64,000 nt of DNA from Chryseobacterium sp. StRB126 (GTDB taxonomy: Bacteria; Bacteroidota; Bacteroidia; Flavobacteriales; Weeksellaceae). Below the pieces are notes generated by a model. It was not told where the DNA came from, did no database searches, and saw only the letters and a program-made list of their open reading frames with translations. The stretch covers positions 4,092,001 through 4,156,000 of the forward strand of contig NZ_AP014624.1 in NCBI RefSeq assembly GCF_000829375.1. The letters are read 5' to 3'. This document shows, piece by piece, positions 43,375-53,165 of the stretch; within the stretch, counting starts at the first letter, position 1; each line of letters starts with the position of its first letter. Made by a program: the position numbers and the translations under genes.

Positions 43375-44283
43375 TTATAATGCTTGCTTCACAAGACTCA
43401 TAATATATTCTAAGTTTTCTGTATCCTTAACAATTATTTCATAGTCACCATTTCCATTATGTCCTTTAAGATCAGAAACATCTCTCATAATATTTTTAGG
43501 ATCATCAAGTTGTCCTTTTTTGAGGTTAATCCACATTTTCAATGAATTAGCTTGTACCTCTATATCCATCACATTTGTTTTTGTTTTAAATGCGATATAC
43601 CATTTTTTTGGATGTACTTCTAACTCGGAAGATAAGTTTAAAATTGCTTGCTTATAACTTTCGTAAAGTTCAATTACAGAATCATTTTTACCCGAAAGGT
43701 ATAACTCTTCTGTATATACAGTCACTTGTTTAGTTACCTTACTTATAACAGAGTTTTGTTCAGATTTAACTTCTTTAATATTAGGAGCTGCCTTAGATTT
43801 TTTTATAGGATTAATCAGTATAATATCATTTTCATACTGCTTAATTTCCCAAAGCTCTATTGGTAAGTCTTTAAAGTTCGAAGCCTGCTTTTGAAAGTAA
43901 GTAAAAGCGGGAGATACAAAAACAACTTTAGACTGCGACCAATCAATATCAGCACGTTTAATGGTTTCATTCTGACTTTCATTATATTCAACAATGAAAT
44001 CTGCTTTGTATTCCAACATTAAATTTAAATACGAAACTCCTTGGTCTACTACGGAAAAGTGTCTATCTCTTTTATATTCTATAATAACAAAAGAATTGTT
44101 TTCACTATCATAAGCTAAAGTATCAATTCTGTTCGCTTTTATAGTAAATTCAGACTTTATAAATTTCCAATTGGTTAAGGTTTCGAGATTAGATTCAAAA
44201 ACATTTTGAATATCTTTTTCAAGCTTAAATGGTTTTTCTGCTAAGTTTTTAAGCTTTTTTTGATCTATATTATATAAATACAT
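43375..44283 (-). CDS. PD-(D/E)XK-like nuclease with a C-terminal DUF5655 domain
   Basis: A 302-residue protein. The N-terminal half has the core of a PD-(D/E)XK nuclease fold of the DUF91/NucS type: RIDTLAYDSENNSFVIIEYK, giving Asp, then Glu and Lys in an E-x-K arrangement, preceded by an acidic helix (EKDIQNVFESNLETLTNW). The last 110 residues (from TEELYLSGKNDSVIELY) match DUF5655, a domain often found at the end of GmrSD-like and other restriction proteins. It is the sixth gene of the operon beginning with hsdM. A role in cutting foreign DNA or recognising it is likely but inferred. Confidence 0.7.
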   Translation of the reverse strand: MYLYNIDQKKLKNLAEKPFKLEKDIQNVFESNLETLTNWKFIKSEFTIKANRIDTLAYDSENNSFVIIEYKRDRHFSVVDQGVSYLNLMLEYKADFIVEYNESQNETIKRADIDWSQSKVVFVSPAFTYFQKQASNFKDLPIELWEIKQYENDIILINPIKKSKAAPNIKEVKSEQNSVISKVTKQVTVYTEELYLSGKNDSVIELYESYKQAILNLSSELEVHPKKWYIAFKTKTNVMDIEVQANSLKMWINLKKGQLDDPKNIMRDVSDLKGHNGNGDYEIIVKDTENLEYIMSLVKQAL

Positions 44284-44295
44284 TTTATTATCCTT

Positions 44296-44601
44296 TTAAA
44301 TTATATCTGAATCATCTCCAAAATGCTCCTTAAGCATTCTTTCTAATAATTGGATGGCTTTGGATTCTGCAAATTTATCTCCATCAGAATATAAATCAAA
44401 AATTAGAACTCCTTTTTTCTGATCTATACTATATTTGAAATAAAAGTGATCAATATATTGTCCTCCTTTATGAGAAAGCAGCTCATCAGAGTCATATTCC
44501 CAACTACGAATTTTCTTATGATCTATTTTATCAAACAAATTTTGAATCAACTTTCCCGGATTGGCAGTTGTTAATTTCAGTGAATCAATTTTGTTTTTCA
44601 T
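44296..44601 (-). CDS. Unrecognised 101-residue protein in the restriction operon
   Basis: A small soluble protein without recognised domain. The pattern is an N-terminal helix (KLIQNLFDKIDHKKI), a beta-rich centre (YIDHFYFKYSIDQKKGVLIF) and a C-terminal helix. It lies 30 bases behind hsdR and 12 bases before the DUF5655 gene on the same strand, so it is surely cotranscribed. It may be a regulator or an accessory part of the restriction system; nothing in the sequence decides. Confidence 0.6.
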   Translation of the reverse strand: MKNKIDSLKLTTANPGKLIQNLFDKIDHKKIRSWEYDSDELLSHKGGQYIDHFYFKYSIDQKKGVLIFDLYSDGDKFAESKAIQLLERMLKEHFGDDSDII

Positions 44602-44631
44602 ATTATTAGTTTAATTATATACTTCTGAATA

Positions 44632-47600
44632 TTAAATATTAATTGCCTGTTTAATCATATTGTAAAAAGCCTGATAAAAAGAAGAATCCTGAGCATATAA
44701 TTTGTAAAGCTCTAGTTCTTGTTTTCTTTGTTGAGACATTACTTCATCAAGAATTTTCTTCAATGCCAAATCTCTATTTTGTTCATCCGTATTTTGGGCA
44801 ACTTTCATATTAAAATCAGGATGTGCCTGAACAGATTTGCTTAAAGAAATAAATTTAACTCTTTGATCTTCAGGAGTAGCTTCCCAACCTTGAAACCATC
44901 TTTCATTAAACCCATTAATAATACTTTCTAATTCATCTTTCTCAGCTTCTCCGTGTGCACCTCTAACATTTGGATTCTGAGGAGTTAACTCTGTTTCAGA
45001 ATCGTCAAGAGATATAGAAGTATTCAATTTTACTCTTTCCAAACCATAAGTTGACAAGTCTACAGATTCTAAAAGTTGATCTAAAGCATCTTGCTCCTTA
45101 TCTTCAATTTTTAATTTTGGAATCAGAAACTTTAAAAACCAAAAAAGTTTTTCCCAAGAAACCATTTCATAAGGAAGAATAGCTGCAATTTGTCCGTAAA
45201 TCTTTACAAACTGTTTAGCTTTTATTTTATAATCTGCTTTTTGGTTATCATCTAATTCCAGATCTGAAATAAATCTTTGAGCCGCCACATCTATAATAGG
45301 ACTTAAAAATTGTGCATCAACTTTATTAAAATATTTTTCATTGAAATCCTCTACTTCTGCTTGTTCATAGATTCCCGAATCATCTAAACTGTCTTTTAAT
45401 TCGTGTAATACATTAATATCAGTTGCACTGTTTAATGTAGTAGAAGTATAAAAAGGATCAAAAGAAGTTTTAATATCTTCCACAGAATTAAAGAAATCCA
45501 ATACAAAAAGATCTTCTGTTCGCTTATCTAATTTATTGGCAGAACGATTCAATCTTGATAAAGTCTGAACAGCTAAAACGCCTTGCAGTTTTTTATCTAC
45601 ATACATAGCAGAAAGTTTGGGCTGGTCAAATCCTGTAAGATATTTATTAGCAACCACTAGTATTCTGTATTCATCTTCATCAAACTTATCTTTAGTTTCA
45701 CTTTCTGCAAAGCCATTCATTTGAGCTTCAGTGTATTCTATACCATCTACCGTTTTAGCCCCCGAAAATGCGATCACAATTTTAAAAGGATTTCCTTTCT
45801 TCATTAGCAGATCAGCTAGTGCCTTATAATATCTAATAGCAGATTCTATACTTTGTGTCACTACCATTGCTTTTGCCTTTCCCTTAAGCTTTTTCGTATT
45901 TACAACTGAACTTGTAAAATGATCAAGCATTATTTCCGCTTTCGTACCAATGGTTTGTTTATGCTTTTCCACATAAGCTTTCAATTTTTTCTGAGCTTTC
46001 GAAGTATCAAACAATGGATTGTCTTCTATAGATTTTTCTAATTCATAATAACTTTTGTAAGTCGTATAATTAGCTAAAACATCTAAAATAAATCCTTCTT
46101 CAATGGCCTGTTTCATTGAATACAAATGAAAAGGCTTAAAAGATCCATCCTCCTGTTTCTTTCCAAATTTTTCTAAAGTATTGTTTTTAGGTGTTGCCGT
46201 AAAAGCAAAATAAGAGGCATTTTTAGTCATTTTCCTAGCCTGCATCGCCTGAAGGATCTTATCCTGATAATCTTCATAGTCCTGATCCTCTCCTTTATTT
46301 CCAATAGCTTCATTCAATTTATCAGCAGAACTTCCGGATTGTGAGCTATGTGCTTCGTCAATTATAACTGCAAATTGTTTATTGCTCATGTCAGAAATAT
46401 CTTTTACAATAACAGGAAATTTCTGTATAGTTGTAACTATAATTCTTTTGCCATTTTCCAAAGCTGTTTTCAGGTCAGCAGAACTATATGCAGCCGCTAC
46501 AATATTTTTAACTTCAGAAAATTCTTTAATATTATCTCTCAACTGTTTATCTAACAACCGTCTATCCGTTACCACAATCACAGAATCAAAAATGGGCTGA
46601 TTGATTGTTTTGTTTCCTGCAACCACATCATTTTCAGGATAAGCTTCTATAAGTTGGTACGCCAGCCAAGTAATAGAGTTGGATTTACCTGAACCTGCAC
46701 TATGCTGAATAAGATAAGTTTCTCCAGCTCCTTTTTGGGTAGTATCTTTCATTAATCTTCTAACTACATCCAATTGATGGTATCTTGGAAAAAATAACGT
46801 CTTTTTATTTAAAGCATCATTTTCACTACCGTCAAATCTGACAAAGTGCTGGATAATATTGGCAATACTTTCTCTTCGTAAAACATCCTGCCAGAAATAG
46901 GAAGTTTTATGACCAAAAGGATTGGGTGGATTTCCTTTTCCAAAATTATTACCGAGATTGAAAGGAAGAAAAAATGTTTTAGCACCATCCAATTTGGTGG
47001 TCATATAAATCTCATCAGTATCTACAGCAAAGTGAACAATACATCTTCCAAAATTAAGTAAAGGCTGTGTCGTATCACGCTTATATTTATACTGATCAAC
47101 CCCATGCACCTTAGCGTTCTGGCCTGTCCATTGGTTTTTAAGTTCTATAGTAGAAATAGGAATACCATTAATGAAAATCACCATATCTATTTCTTCAAGA
47201 GGGTTGGCAACTGAGTACCTCAATTGTCGGGTAACAGAAAACTGATTACTCTCAAAATTGTCTTTGATACATTGACTACTATTTTGTAAAGGTGCTACAT
47301 AAAATAACGTAAACTGTGCATCATCAACTGCCAGACCTTTACGAAGCATTCTCAAAATGCCATACTTTTTTACCAACTTATCAAAACGGTCAAGAATTTT
47401 GATTTTCCAATCCGACTGGCGTTTTAGTTTTTCCAGTTCTTCTTTTTGCGTGGTTTCAAGAAAGTCCCAAAAGCGAACCTCATCCAAAGCATATTTTGCA
47501 TTGAAGTCACCAGGGTTTCCAATATAGTAACCATTACCGTTGTAGGGAGCATTTGAATCTGCTACAATTCCATTTTTTATATCTTCTGTTGAAATACCAC

Positions 47601-47670
47601 AGAGTGCTTTTTCTATGGCAGTTTCTAGGGCGAGTTCGTTAGTTTGTGATGGCATAATTAATTTATTCAA
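44632..47670 (-). CDS. hsdR: Type I restriction endonuclease, R (motor and nuclease) subunit
   Basis: A 1012-residue HsdR. The N-terminal PD-(D/E)XK nuclease region is visible at about residues 130-190 (EIDMVIFINGIPISTIELKN, with the E-x-K lysine). Two superfamily-2 helicase domains follow: Walker A HSAGSGKSNS near residue 325, Walker B DEAHSSQSG near 438, FTATPK near 490, and the second RecA domain with YLTGFDQPKLSAMYVDKKL. The C-terminus is the helical HsdR extension. This subunit translocates DNA with ATP and cuts it when the target is unmethylated. Unusually, two DUF262 genes separate it from hsdS. It overlaps the preceding DUF262 gene by 4 bases. Confidence 0.95.
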   Translation of the reverse strand: MNKLIMPSQTNELALETAIEKALCGISTEDIKNGIVADSNAPYNGNGYYIGNPGDFNAKYALDEVRFWDFLETTQKEELEKLKRQSDWKIKILDRFDKLVKKYGILRMLRKGLAVDDAQFTLFYVAPLQNSSQCIKDNFESNQFSVTRQLRYSVANPLEEIDMVIFINGIPISTIELKNQWTGQNAKVHGVDQYKYKRDTTQPLLNFGRCIVHFAVDTDEIYMTTKLDGAKTFFLPFNLGNNFGKGNPPNPFGHKTSYFWQDVLRRESIANIIQHFVRFDGSENDALNKKTLFFPRYHQLDVVRRLMKDTTQKGAGETYLIQHSAGSGKSNSITWLAYQLIEAYPENDVVAGNKTINQPIFDSVIVVTDRRLLDKQLRDNIKEFSEVKNIVAAAYSSADLKTALENGKRIIVTTIQKFPVIVKDISDMSNKQFAVIIDEAHSSQSGSSADKLNEAIGNKGEDQDYEDYQDKILQAMQARKMTKNASYFAFTATPKNNTLEKFGKKQEDGSFKPFHLYSMKQAIEEGFILDVLANYTTYKSYYELEKSIEDNPLFDTSKAQKKLKAYVEKHKQTIGTKAEIMLDHFTSSVVNTKKLKGKAKAMVVTQSIESAIRYYKALADLLMKKGNPFKIVIAFSGAKTVDGIEYTEAQMNGFAESETKDKFDEDEYRILVVANKYLTGFDQPKLSAMYVDKKLQGVLAVQTLSRLNRSANKLDKRTEDLFVLDFFNSVEDIKTSFDPFYTSTTLNSATDINVLHELKDSLDDSGIYEQAEVEDFNEKYFNKVDAQFLSPIIDVAAQRFISDLELDDNQKADYKIKAKQFVKIYGQIAAILPYEMVSWEKLFWFLKFLIPKLKIEDKEQDALDQLLESVDLSTYGLERVKLNTSISLDDSETELTPQNPNVRGAHGEAEKDELESIINGFNERWFQGWEATPEDQRVKFISLSKSVQAHPDFNMKVAQNTDEQNRDLALKKILDEVMSQQRKQELELYKLYAQDSSFYQAFYNMIKQAINI

Positions 47671-49982
47671 GAATAATTATCAATAATATAAGTGATCACT
47701 TTTTGCAAAGATTTCTCACGATATTCTTCAGTACCGTGTGATTTTATAATAAAATTATGTCTGCTAAGAGGAGAGTTGTAAACAATTTTTATCGACTTCC
47801 CTTTTATTTTAATTATACCAAATTGATTATATTTTGTTGAAAATCCAAATTGAATACTTGCAGTATCAAATCCTTTTTTATTTAATTCAGACTTCAATAC
47901 CAAAGACATAAAATCATAGTCGCCTGCAAAATTGTATTTTGTTTTATTCAGACAATAAATAAATTCGTCTTCGTTGCTTCCAAAAAATTTAACATAATGC
48001 CTTTTTGAGGAAAGGAAAAGTAGTGGATATTTTATAAAATAATATTTCCAGTCTCTTGCAGTTTCATTCTTTAAGTAAATTTTGATAACTTCTTGTAATT
48101 GTTCTTTAATTGAAGTTTCGGAAATTAATTTATCAAACAAATTAATTAATGCAGAAGCACCAGTTTTATAGGTTTGTCCTAAATTTACTGTCTCTTTTAG
48201 AAGCCTTCTCCAAGAAAGATCACGATGATTACTGTCGTTATAAAAAAACCAATTGGTTGAGTATATTGAATAATCTCCAAATGTTAGCAATGCTCTTCTA
48301 AACTCTTCTTGTTCAAATCTTTTTAATCCTTCTTCATTAAATATGGAATTAAACACTTTTGATGTAGCTTTTAATTTTTCATAGAGTCTTATCAGTTCAT
48401 CATCCGAAATCGCACTTAGACCAATATTATCTGAAACCTGCATAATGCCGCTAAAAACTAACAAGCTGCTAATCTGTCCTTTCAAAAAGCCATGAGTTTC
48501 AATCGACTCAATTAACTCAAACCATTCCGGAGATTTAAGTTTCATCTGTAATTTTACAAATTCTTCTTTTGTCTGAACAGAATCAAAGCCTTTCATAGAC
48601 TTACCAATATAATCTGAGTATAAATTACCCGAATAATCATATAAAAATTCATTAATTCCATTTAAACTTGTCTTCAAATCTTCTGAGCTGTCATAAATTG
48701 TATTTACAGTAAGATTTTGTAGAAGTTTCATCCATCTTAATAATTCGTCATAATTTACATGATCATTATTCTTAAATAAAAACTTGAATATTCCATAGAA
48801 CATTACACGACGTTCATAATTAGCTCCTACACCTTCGTCAAAACTCGGTTTTACATAATCTTTCACAAAATTTGTTTGTTCAAAAAACTTTATGATTGAT
48901 TTATCTTTTGAACATAAAATATCCAATATATTGATGTAACTTATTAGTCCATTTTCAAAAAGTAATTCATTTTTGTTTAAGGCATAATAACTAATAGAAT
49001 CAACTATTTCCAAATTTTTAGTTGCAGTATTATATAAAGCTACATCTTTAATGATCAATTCATTTAGAGAAACAAAAGTCAATAGATTGAGCAGTTTATC
49101 ATCAAAATGATTGTTTTCATCACGGTTTGTCCAAAAATAATCTGACCATACTGTGTCTACCTGCGTCACAAAGTAAGTTTCTACATCCACAGGTCTTGCT
49201 CCAGTAAGCGTTTTTAAATGATAGTAGTAATGAGTGTTAAAATCACTTTCTTTGATTAGTTTTGCTAGCTGGGCTTTTAAATTTTCAAAACTTGTTAGTT
49301 GCTTACCTCGTGCATTCATCTTGATATATAAACTATCAGATAGTCCAAACGTGTCTAGCTGCAAAAAGTTAAAGGTAATTGCACATTGATCTGAAAATAT
49401 AAAATCATTGATCCTAATATCATTTCCAGAAAATTCTGTATGAATACTTGCAAGCATTGTAATCATTGCTTGAATAGTGTTGTCATAATTCCAAGCTGCA
49501 TAGTACCAGTTTTCATTTTTTATAACTTCTTCAATGGACTGATTTTCATTAAAAATATCGTCAAAATCTTTCTTACTTATTTTATTGCACAAACATTTCA
49601 AAAACTCGTTAGATGACGGTCTTGTCTCGTAATGAAATTTTGAAAAAACTGACAGGTAATCTGATAACTTATTTTCCTTGAATGCCAGATACCAATGTAT
49701 TAAAAATAAAGTCGTTAATCTCTGTTGTCCATCCAAAGGAATAAAACTACCCAGTTCGCTGGTACCATAAACAAAATCTAAATCAAGCCCTTTACTTGAT
49801 CCATTTTTAAACTCAATAACTGCGTCTTTAATATTTTTTAGAAACTCATTTCTAATTTCGATGGCTCTCGTCGTTTTTCTTCCTTGCGCATAATCCCTCT
49901 GTATTTTAGGAATCAGGATACCATTAGGAACCGATATAGCTTCACTTGTATTACTAAGAATATTCCAAAAAGTAGTTTTCAT
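47667..49982 (-). CDS. DUF262 protein (GmrS-like) without HNH domain
   Basis: A 771-residue protein. The N-terminal DUF262 domain has its ParB-like DGQQR motif at about 84-88 (IPLDGQQRLTTLFLIHWYLA) and an arginine-rich entry (KIQRDYAQGRKT). NARGKQLTSFENLKA near residue 230 is another DUF262 hallmark. The long C-terminus has no visible DUF1524/HNH motif, unlike its neighbour. DUF262 proteins form the nucleotide-hydrolysing part of GmrSD-type IV restriction, which targets modified phage DNA. It overlaps hsdR by 4 bases and follows the other DUF262 gene by 4 bases, so the two are translated together and may form a pair. Confidence 0.85.
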   Translation of the reverse strand: MKTTFWNILSNTSEAISVPNGILIPKIQRDYAQGRKTTRAIEIRNEFLKNIKDAVIEFKNGSSKGLDLDFVYGTSELGSFIPLDGQQRLTTLFLIHWYLAFKENKLSDYLSVFSKFHYETRPSSNEFLKCLCNKISKKDFDDIFNENQSIEEVIKNENWYYAAWNYDNTIQAMITMLASIHTEFSGNDIRINDFIFSDQCAITFNFLQLDTFGLSDSLYIKMNARGKQLTSFENLKAQLAKLIKESDFNTHYYYHLKTLTGARPVDVETYFVTQVDTVWSDYFWTNRDENNHFDDKLLNLLTFVSLNELIIKDVALYNTATKNLEIVDSISYYALNKNELLFENGLISYINILDILCSKDKSIIKFFEQTNFVKDYVKPSFDEGVGANYERRVMFYGIFKFLFKNNDHVNYDELLRWMKLLQNLTVNTIYDSSEDLKTSLNGINEFLYDYSGNLYSDYIGKSMKGFDSVQTKEEFVKLQMKLKSPEWFELIESIETHGFLKGQISSLLVFSGIMQVSDNIGLSAISDDELIRLYEKLKATSKVFNSIFNEEGLKRFEQEEFRRALLTFGDYSIYSTNWFFYNDSNHRDLSWRRLLKETVNLGQTYKTGASALINLFDKLISETSIKEQLQEVIKIYLKNETARDWKYYFIKYPLLFLSSKRHYVKFFGSNEDEFIYCLNKTKYNFAGDYDFMSLVLKSELNKKGFDTASIQFGFSTKYNQFGIIKIKGKSIKIVYNSPLSRHNFIIKSHGTEEYREKSLQKVITYIIDNYS

Positions 49983-49986
49983 TTTA

Positions 49987-51843
49987 TTAATTTTCTAGTA
50001 AGTTATTCAAATTGTATACTTTGCTTTCTATGTCTTTTACATAAGCCTTTCTGTCATCAAGTGTCCAATAAGCATCGTGCCATACAGTATCCGAGTAGTA
50101 CTTGAAGAATACTTTTCTGGTTTCATTTGGTATAAATGCCATTATCTTATCTAATTCCTTTATCTTTTCTCTCTTTACTCCAAAAATTGAATTACTTAAA
50201 TATGAATTCGAACCCACATCAAGAAGTGTCAGGTTAGCGATAGACTGATCATCTGTTATCCATTGGTAACCATCAGCTTCCTCTATTAATGCTTCTGCTT
50301 TCATATCCTGCTCATCTTTTTTAGAATTATACCGGTCAATATCACTAAAGATAGTAGTAAAAAGTTCTTTGTATTCTTCCGAGAAGCCATTACTTATATC
50401 AAACTGAGAAAGTACTTTAAGAGATTCAATAATTGCAACAAGCTCAGTATCATTTTCTTTCAGATTTCTCTGGAAGTACTGAAGATGCTCATGAATCCAC
50501 AGTGGAATATCCTTTTCTTTCAAGTCCTCAGAATTCTGCGCATAGATGTGTTCTAAAGACCATTTATTTGTCCTGATTTGATCAAATGGAAATTGTATAG
50601 AAGTATCAGGCTGCAATAGCGAACTTACCACATTATAAAGAAGAAGTATACTCTCTATTGTTTTTTTATCATTACTTTCATAACTAAGTGCCGATAGTTT
50701 TTTTGCCAGAAACCTATCTTTTATCTTATTAAGCAAACTGGATTTAAAACCATCACGATTAAGGTCTTTGTATTTTTTCAACAATTCAATTACATTCTCG
50801 TTTCTGGAAATTAGAAATCCGATAATATGGTTGTACCATTTATTATTGTACCATTCCAGCAAAATATCAAAATATGCTTTTAATTCTGACCATTCTTTTT
50901 CAATAAACGATGTATTGCTTATTTCTAATTCTTTTACCGTTTCAGGATTACTTCTAACCTCTTTTATTTTGTCGTAGTAAGTATTAAAAGATTCTAAACT
51001 ATCTTTTTTATTAATTGGACTCTCAGTTACCAGATCCAAAATATAATCAATTCTGGTTTGGTAATTATTTTCTTTTTTATTGTATATGAAAGCCCAGAAC
51101 TTATCGTCTTGCAATTGTTTTTGCATAGCATCCCATTCCAAAGCAATGACAGACTGCTTGTTATTAAGAATGGTTTCTGCTATCTTTTGATCATCTTCGT
51201 CCAAGCCTAATTGTAAATTGTTTTTACTTAGAAAGATTGCTTTTACCAACTCTGAATTGGTTAGCGGAATTTTACCAATATTGATACGTGTAAAAACATC
51301 TATTGGATTGGATTCTTCTTTAATCTCATACCAAATAATGTCGACCTGTTCCAGAACTATATCAGTTATTTTTCTTTTTAATCGAGGTATTCGCGTACCA
51401 TTATCGGTGAACCAGTTAGATATGATGCCATATGCCTGACTGATGTAGAAGTAATCCGGATTATCACTATTGATTTCTGTTGTTAAATTTTGAAGAAAAG
51501 CCTCACTGTTGGTTCTGGTTTCATACTGTAGACTAAACAAATTCACTTCATCGTCAGATTGTCTCAAATAAGATAACAAAATATACAGCGTGGTCAAACG
51601 CTGTTGTCCATCTAAAACTTCATATCTGCCGTCTGGCAATTCTTTAACGACAATCGGTTGCAGACAGTATTTTTCCTTTTTATTTTCACTAAAAATTAAA
51701 AACTCTAATAAATCATTTAATAAAGCTGATACTTCATCCTTACCCCAGCGATATCCTCTTTGGTAAGAAGGAATAAAAAACCTATAGTTTTTACTTGTTA
51801 ATGTTAATTCGCCTATTGATCTGGGCTCTAATACATTGGTCAT
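49987..51843 (-). CDS. DUF262-DUF1524 (GmrSD-type) protein
   Basis: A 618-residue protein. The N-terminal DUF262 domain shows IPSYQRGYRWGKDEV and the ParB-like motif VLDGQQRLTTL (Asp78). A middle helical region follows. The C-terminal half carries the DUF1524 His-Me-finger nuclease signature NKWSLEHIYAQNSEDLKE near residue 425 (E-H-x4-N form). This is the GmrSD architecture that cuts glucosylated or otherwise modified DNA in an NTP-dependent manner. It lies 38 bases behind hsdS inside the type I operon, so two different defence activities share one transcript. Confidence 0.88.
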   Translation of the reverse strand: MTNVLEPRSIGELTLTSKNYRFFIPSYQRGYRWGKDEVSALLNDLLEFLIFSENKKEKYCLQPIVVKELPDGRYEVLDGQQRLTTLYILLSYLRQSDDEVNLFSLQYETRTNSEAFLQNLTTEINSDNPDYFYISQAYGIISNWFTDNGTRIPRLKRKITDIVLEQVDIIWYEIKEESNPIDVFTRINIGKIPLTNSELVKAIFLSKNNLQLGLDEDDQKIAETILNNKQSVIALEWDAMQKQLQDDKFWAFIYNKKENNYQTRIDYILDLVTESPINKKDSLESFNTYYDKIKEVRSNPETVKELEISNTSFIEKEWSELKAYFDILLEWYNNKWYNHIIGFLISRNENVIELLKKYKDLNRDGFKSSLLNKIKDRFLAKKLSALSYESNDKKTIESILLLYNVVSSLLQPDTSIQFPFDQIRTNKWSLEHIYAQNSEDLKEKDIPLWIHEHLQYFQRNLKENDTELVAIIESLKVLSQFDISNGFSEEYKELFTTIFSDIDRYNSKKDEQDMKAEALIEEADGYQWITDDQSIANLTLLDVGSNSYLSNSIFGVKREKIKELDKIMAFIPNETRKVFFKYYSDTVWHDAYWTLDDRKAYVKDIESKVYNLNNLLEN

Positions 51844-51881
51844 GTTTTTTCTTGTTATTAGTTTTTTTTATTTGTTTTATT

Positions 51882-53162
51882 TCAGCTCACCCTCACTTTC
51901 CCAGTCACCACATTATCTATCAGCACCGTTTTATACTCTTTCAGCTTGTCTATTTCCTGTTGCTTGAGCAAGATAGCTTTGGTGATTTTTTCTTCTATGG
52001 CTTCAACATATAATCTAATTTGTTCCATTTCAGTTTCAGGAGGAATTGGCACTTTTATGGAATTGAGATTTCCTATTGTTAATTGATTTATTGTAGACGT
52101 TAAAAACGAACCAGATAATGACTTAAAAATATTTGAATTTAAGATGCAGAATAAATACCTATTATATTTTGATCTAAATACAGTATTAAAAGCTCCAAAA
52201 GAATGGCCGATATCATAAGTATTTGCAATAGCACATTTACCAATTAAGTCTCTGCTACCATTTCGAGAACAAATTAAAATATCATCCTTTCTTATCAATA
52301 ATTTATCTGAAATTCTTCCCTTGACATAAACATTTTCTTTTTCACCGTAAACAAACTTTCCATTACGTAAATTTGAAGATCGTAAAACAAGTTTGCCTTC
52401 TGTTGGGTCACATAAATCATTTGGTGAATAAGTTAAGCCGATAATTGCATTGCCCAGAAATTTTAATTTTACAGTATCCCAATGCTCAGGAATTTCCCCA
52501 ATCCAATCCACACCACTGTCTTTCATTTTTACATTATCATCCAAACCTTTGGTAACGGCTTTTTGGATGAGAATTTGGCGACGTTCTTTCAGCAATTCTA
52601 TTTCTTTTTGCTTAATGACAATCGTTTGGTCTATTTTGGAGGTTTTGTCATCGAGAAAGGTAGCGACGGCTTGTTGTTCGATAAGTGGAGGAATTGGAGT
52701 ATAAGAATATTTTAATTCTTCATAGCTGATATTTTTACCTTCTCTAATCCCAACAATACTCAATTGAAGTTCAGCAATAAATGCCTTACTTTTAAAAAGA
52801 AACTTAAAATAATTATCATTAATTTCTTTTTGAGATTTTAATACTGTGTAAGCAGGACTTATTAAACCTTCATATTCAGAATATTCTAAGCCTCCTTCAA
52901 AAGATCTTAAGCTAATTGCGAAATCACCTTTTGAAATAACTTTGAAAGATTCTAGATTTCCAGTTGGCATAACCATTCTATTTTCAACCATACTTCGTGG
53001 TACAACTCCTTGATCTTGAGTTACAGAAAGTAAATCTAAATCTGGTCTATTCTTAATTGAAACATCTTTAAACAAAAATTTCAATTTTAAAATATTCCAT
53101 TGTTTAGGAATCTTTCCAATCCAGGCTACACCGCTATCTTTATATTTTTCGTATTGCTGCAT
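51882..53162 (-). CDS. hsdS: Type I restriction-modification specificity subunit
   Basis: A 426-residue HsdS with two target-recognition domains. Each half begins with the same short motif: KDSGVAWIGKIPKQWNILKL near residue 8 and KDSGVDWIGEIPEHWDTVKL near 213. Each ends in a coiled coil such as ATFLDDKTSKIDQTIVIKQK, which spaces the two halves. HsdS reads the bipartite target and brings HsdM and HsdR to it. The specificity cannot be read from sequence. The gene follows hsdM with a 3-base gap. Confidence 0.95.
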   Translation of the reverse strand: MQQYEKYKDSGVAWIGKIPKQWNILKLKFLFKDVSIKNRPDLDLLSVTQDQGVVPRSMVENRMVMPTGNLESFKVISKGDFAISLRSFEGGLEYSEYEGLISPAYTVLKSQKEINDNYFKFLFKSKAFIAELQLSIVGIREGKNISYEELKYSYTPIPPLIEQQAVATFLDDKTSKIDQTIVIKQKEIELLKERRQILIQKAVTKGLDDNVKMKDSGVDWIGEIPEHWDTVKLKFLGNAIIGLTYSPNDLCDPTEGKLVLRSSNLRNGKFVYGEKENVYVKGRISDKLLIRKDDILICSRNGSRDLIGKCAIANTYDIGHSFGAFNTVFRSKYNRYLFCILNSNIFKSLSGSFLTSTINQLTIGNLNSIKVPIPPETEMEQIRLYVEAIEEKITKAILLKQQEIDKLKEYKTVLIDNVVTGKVRVS

Positions 53163-53165
53163 TGC

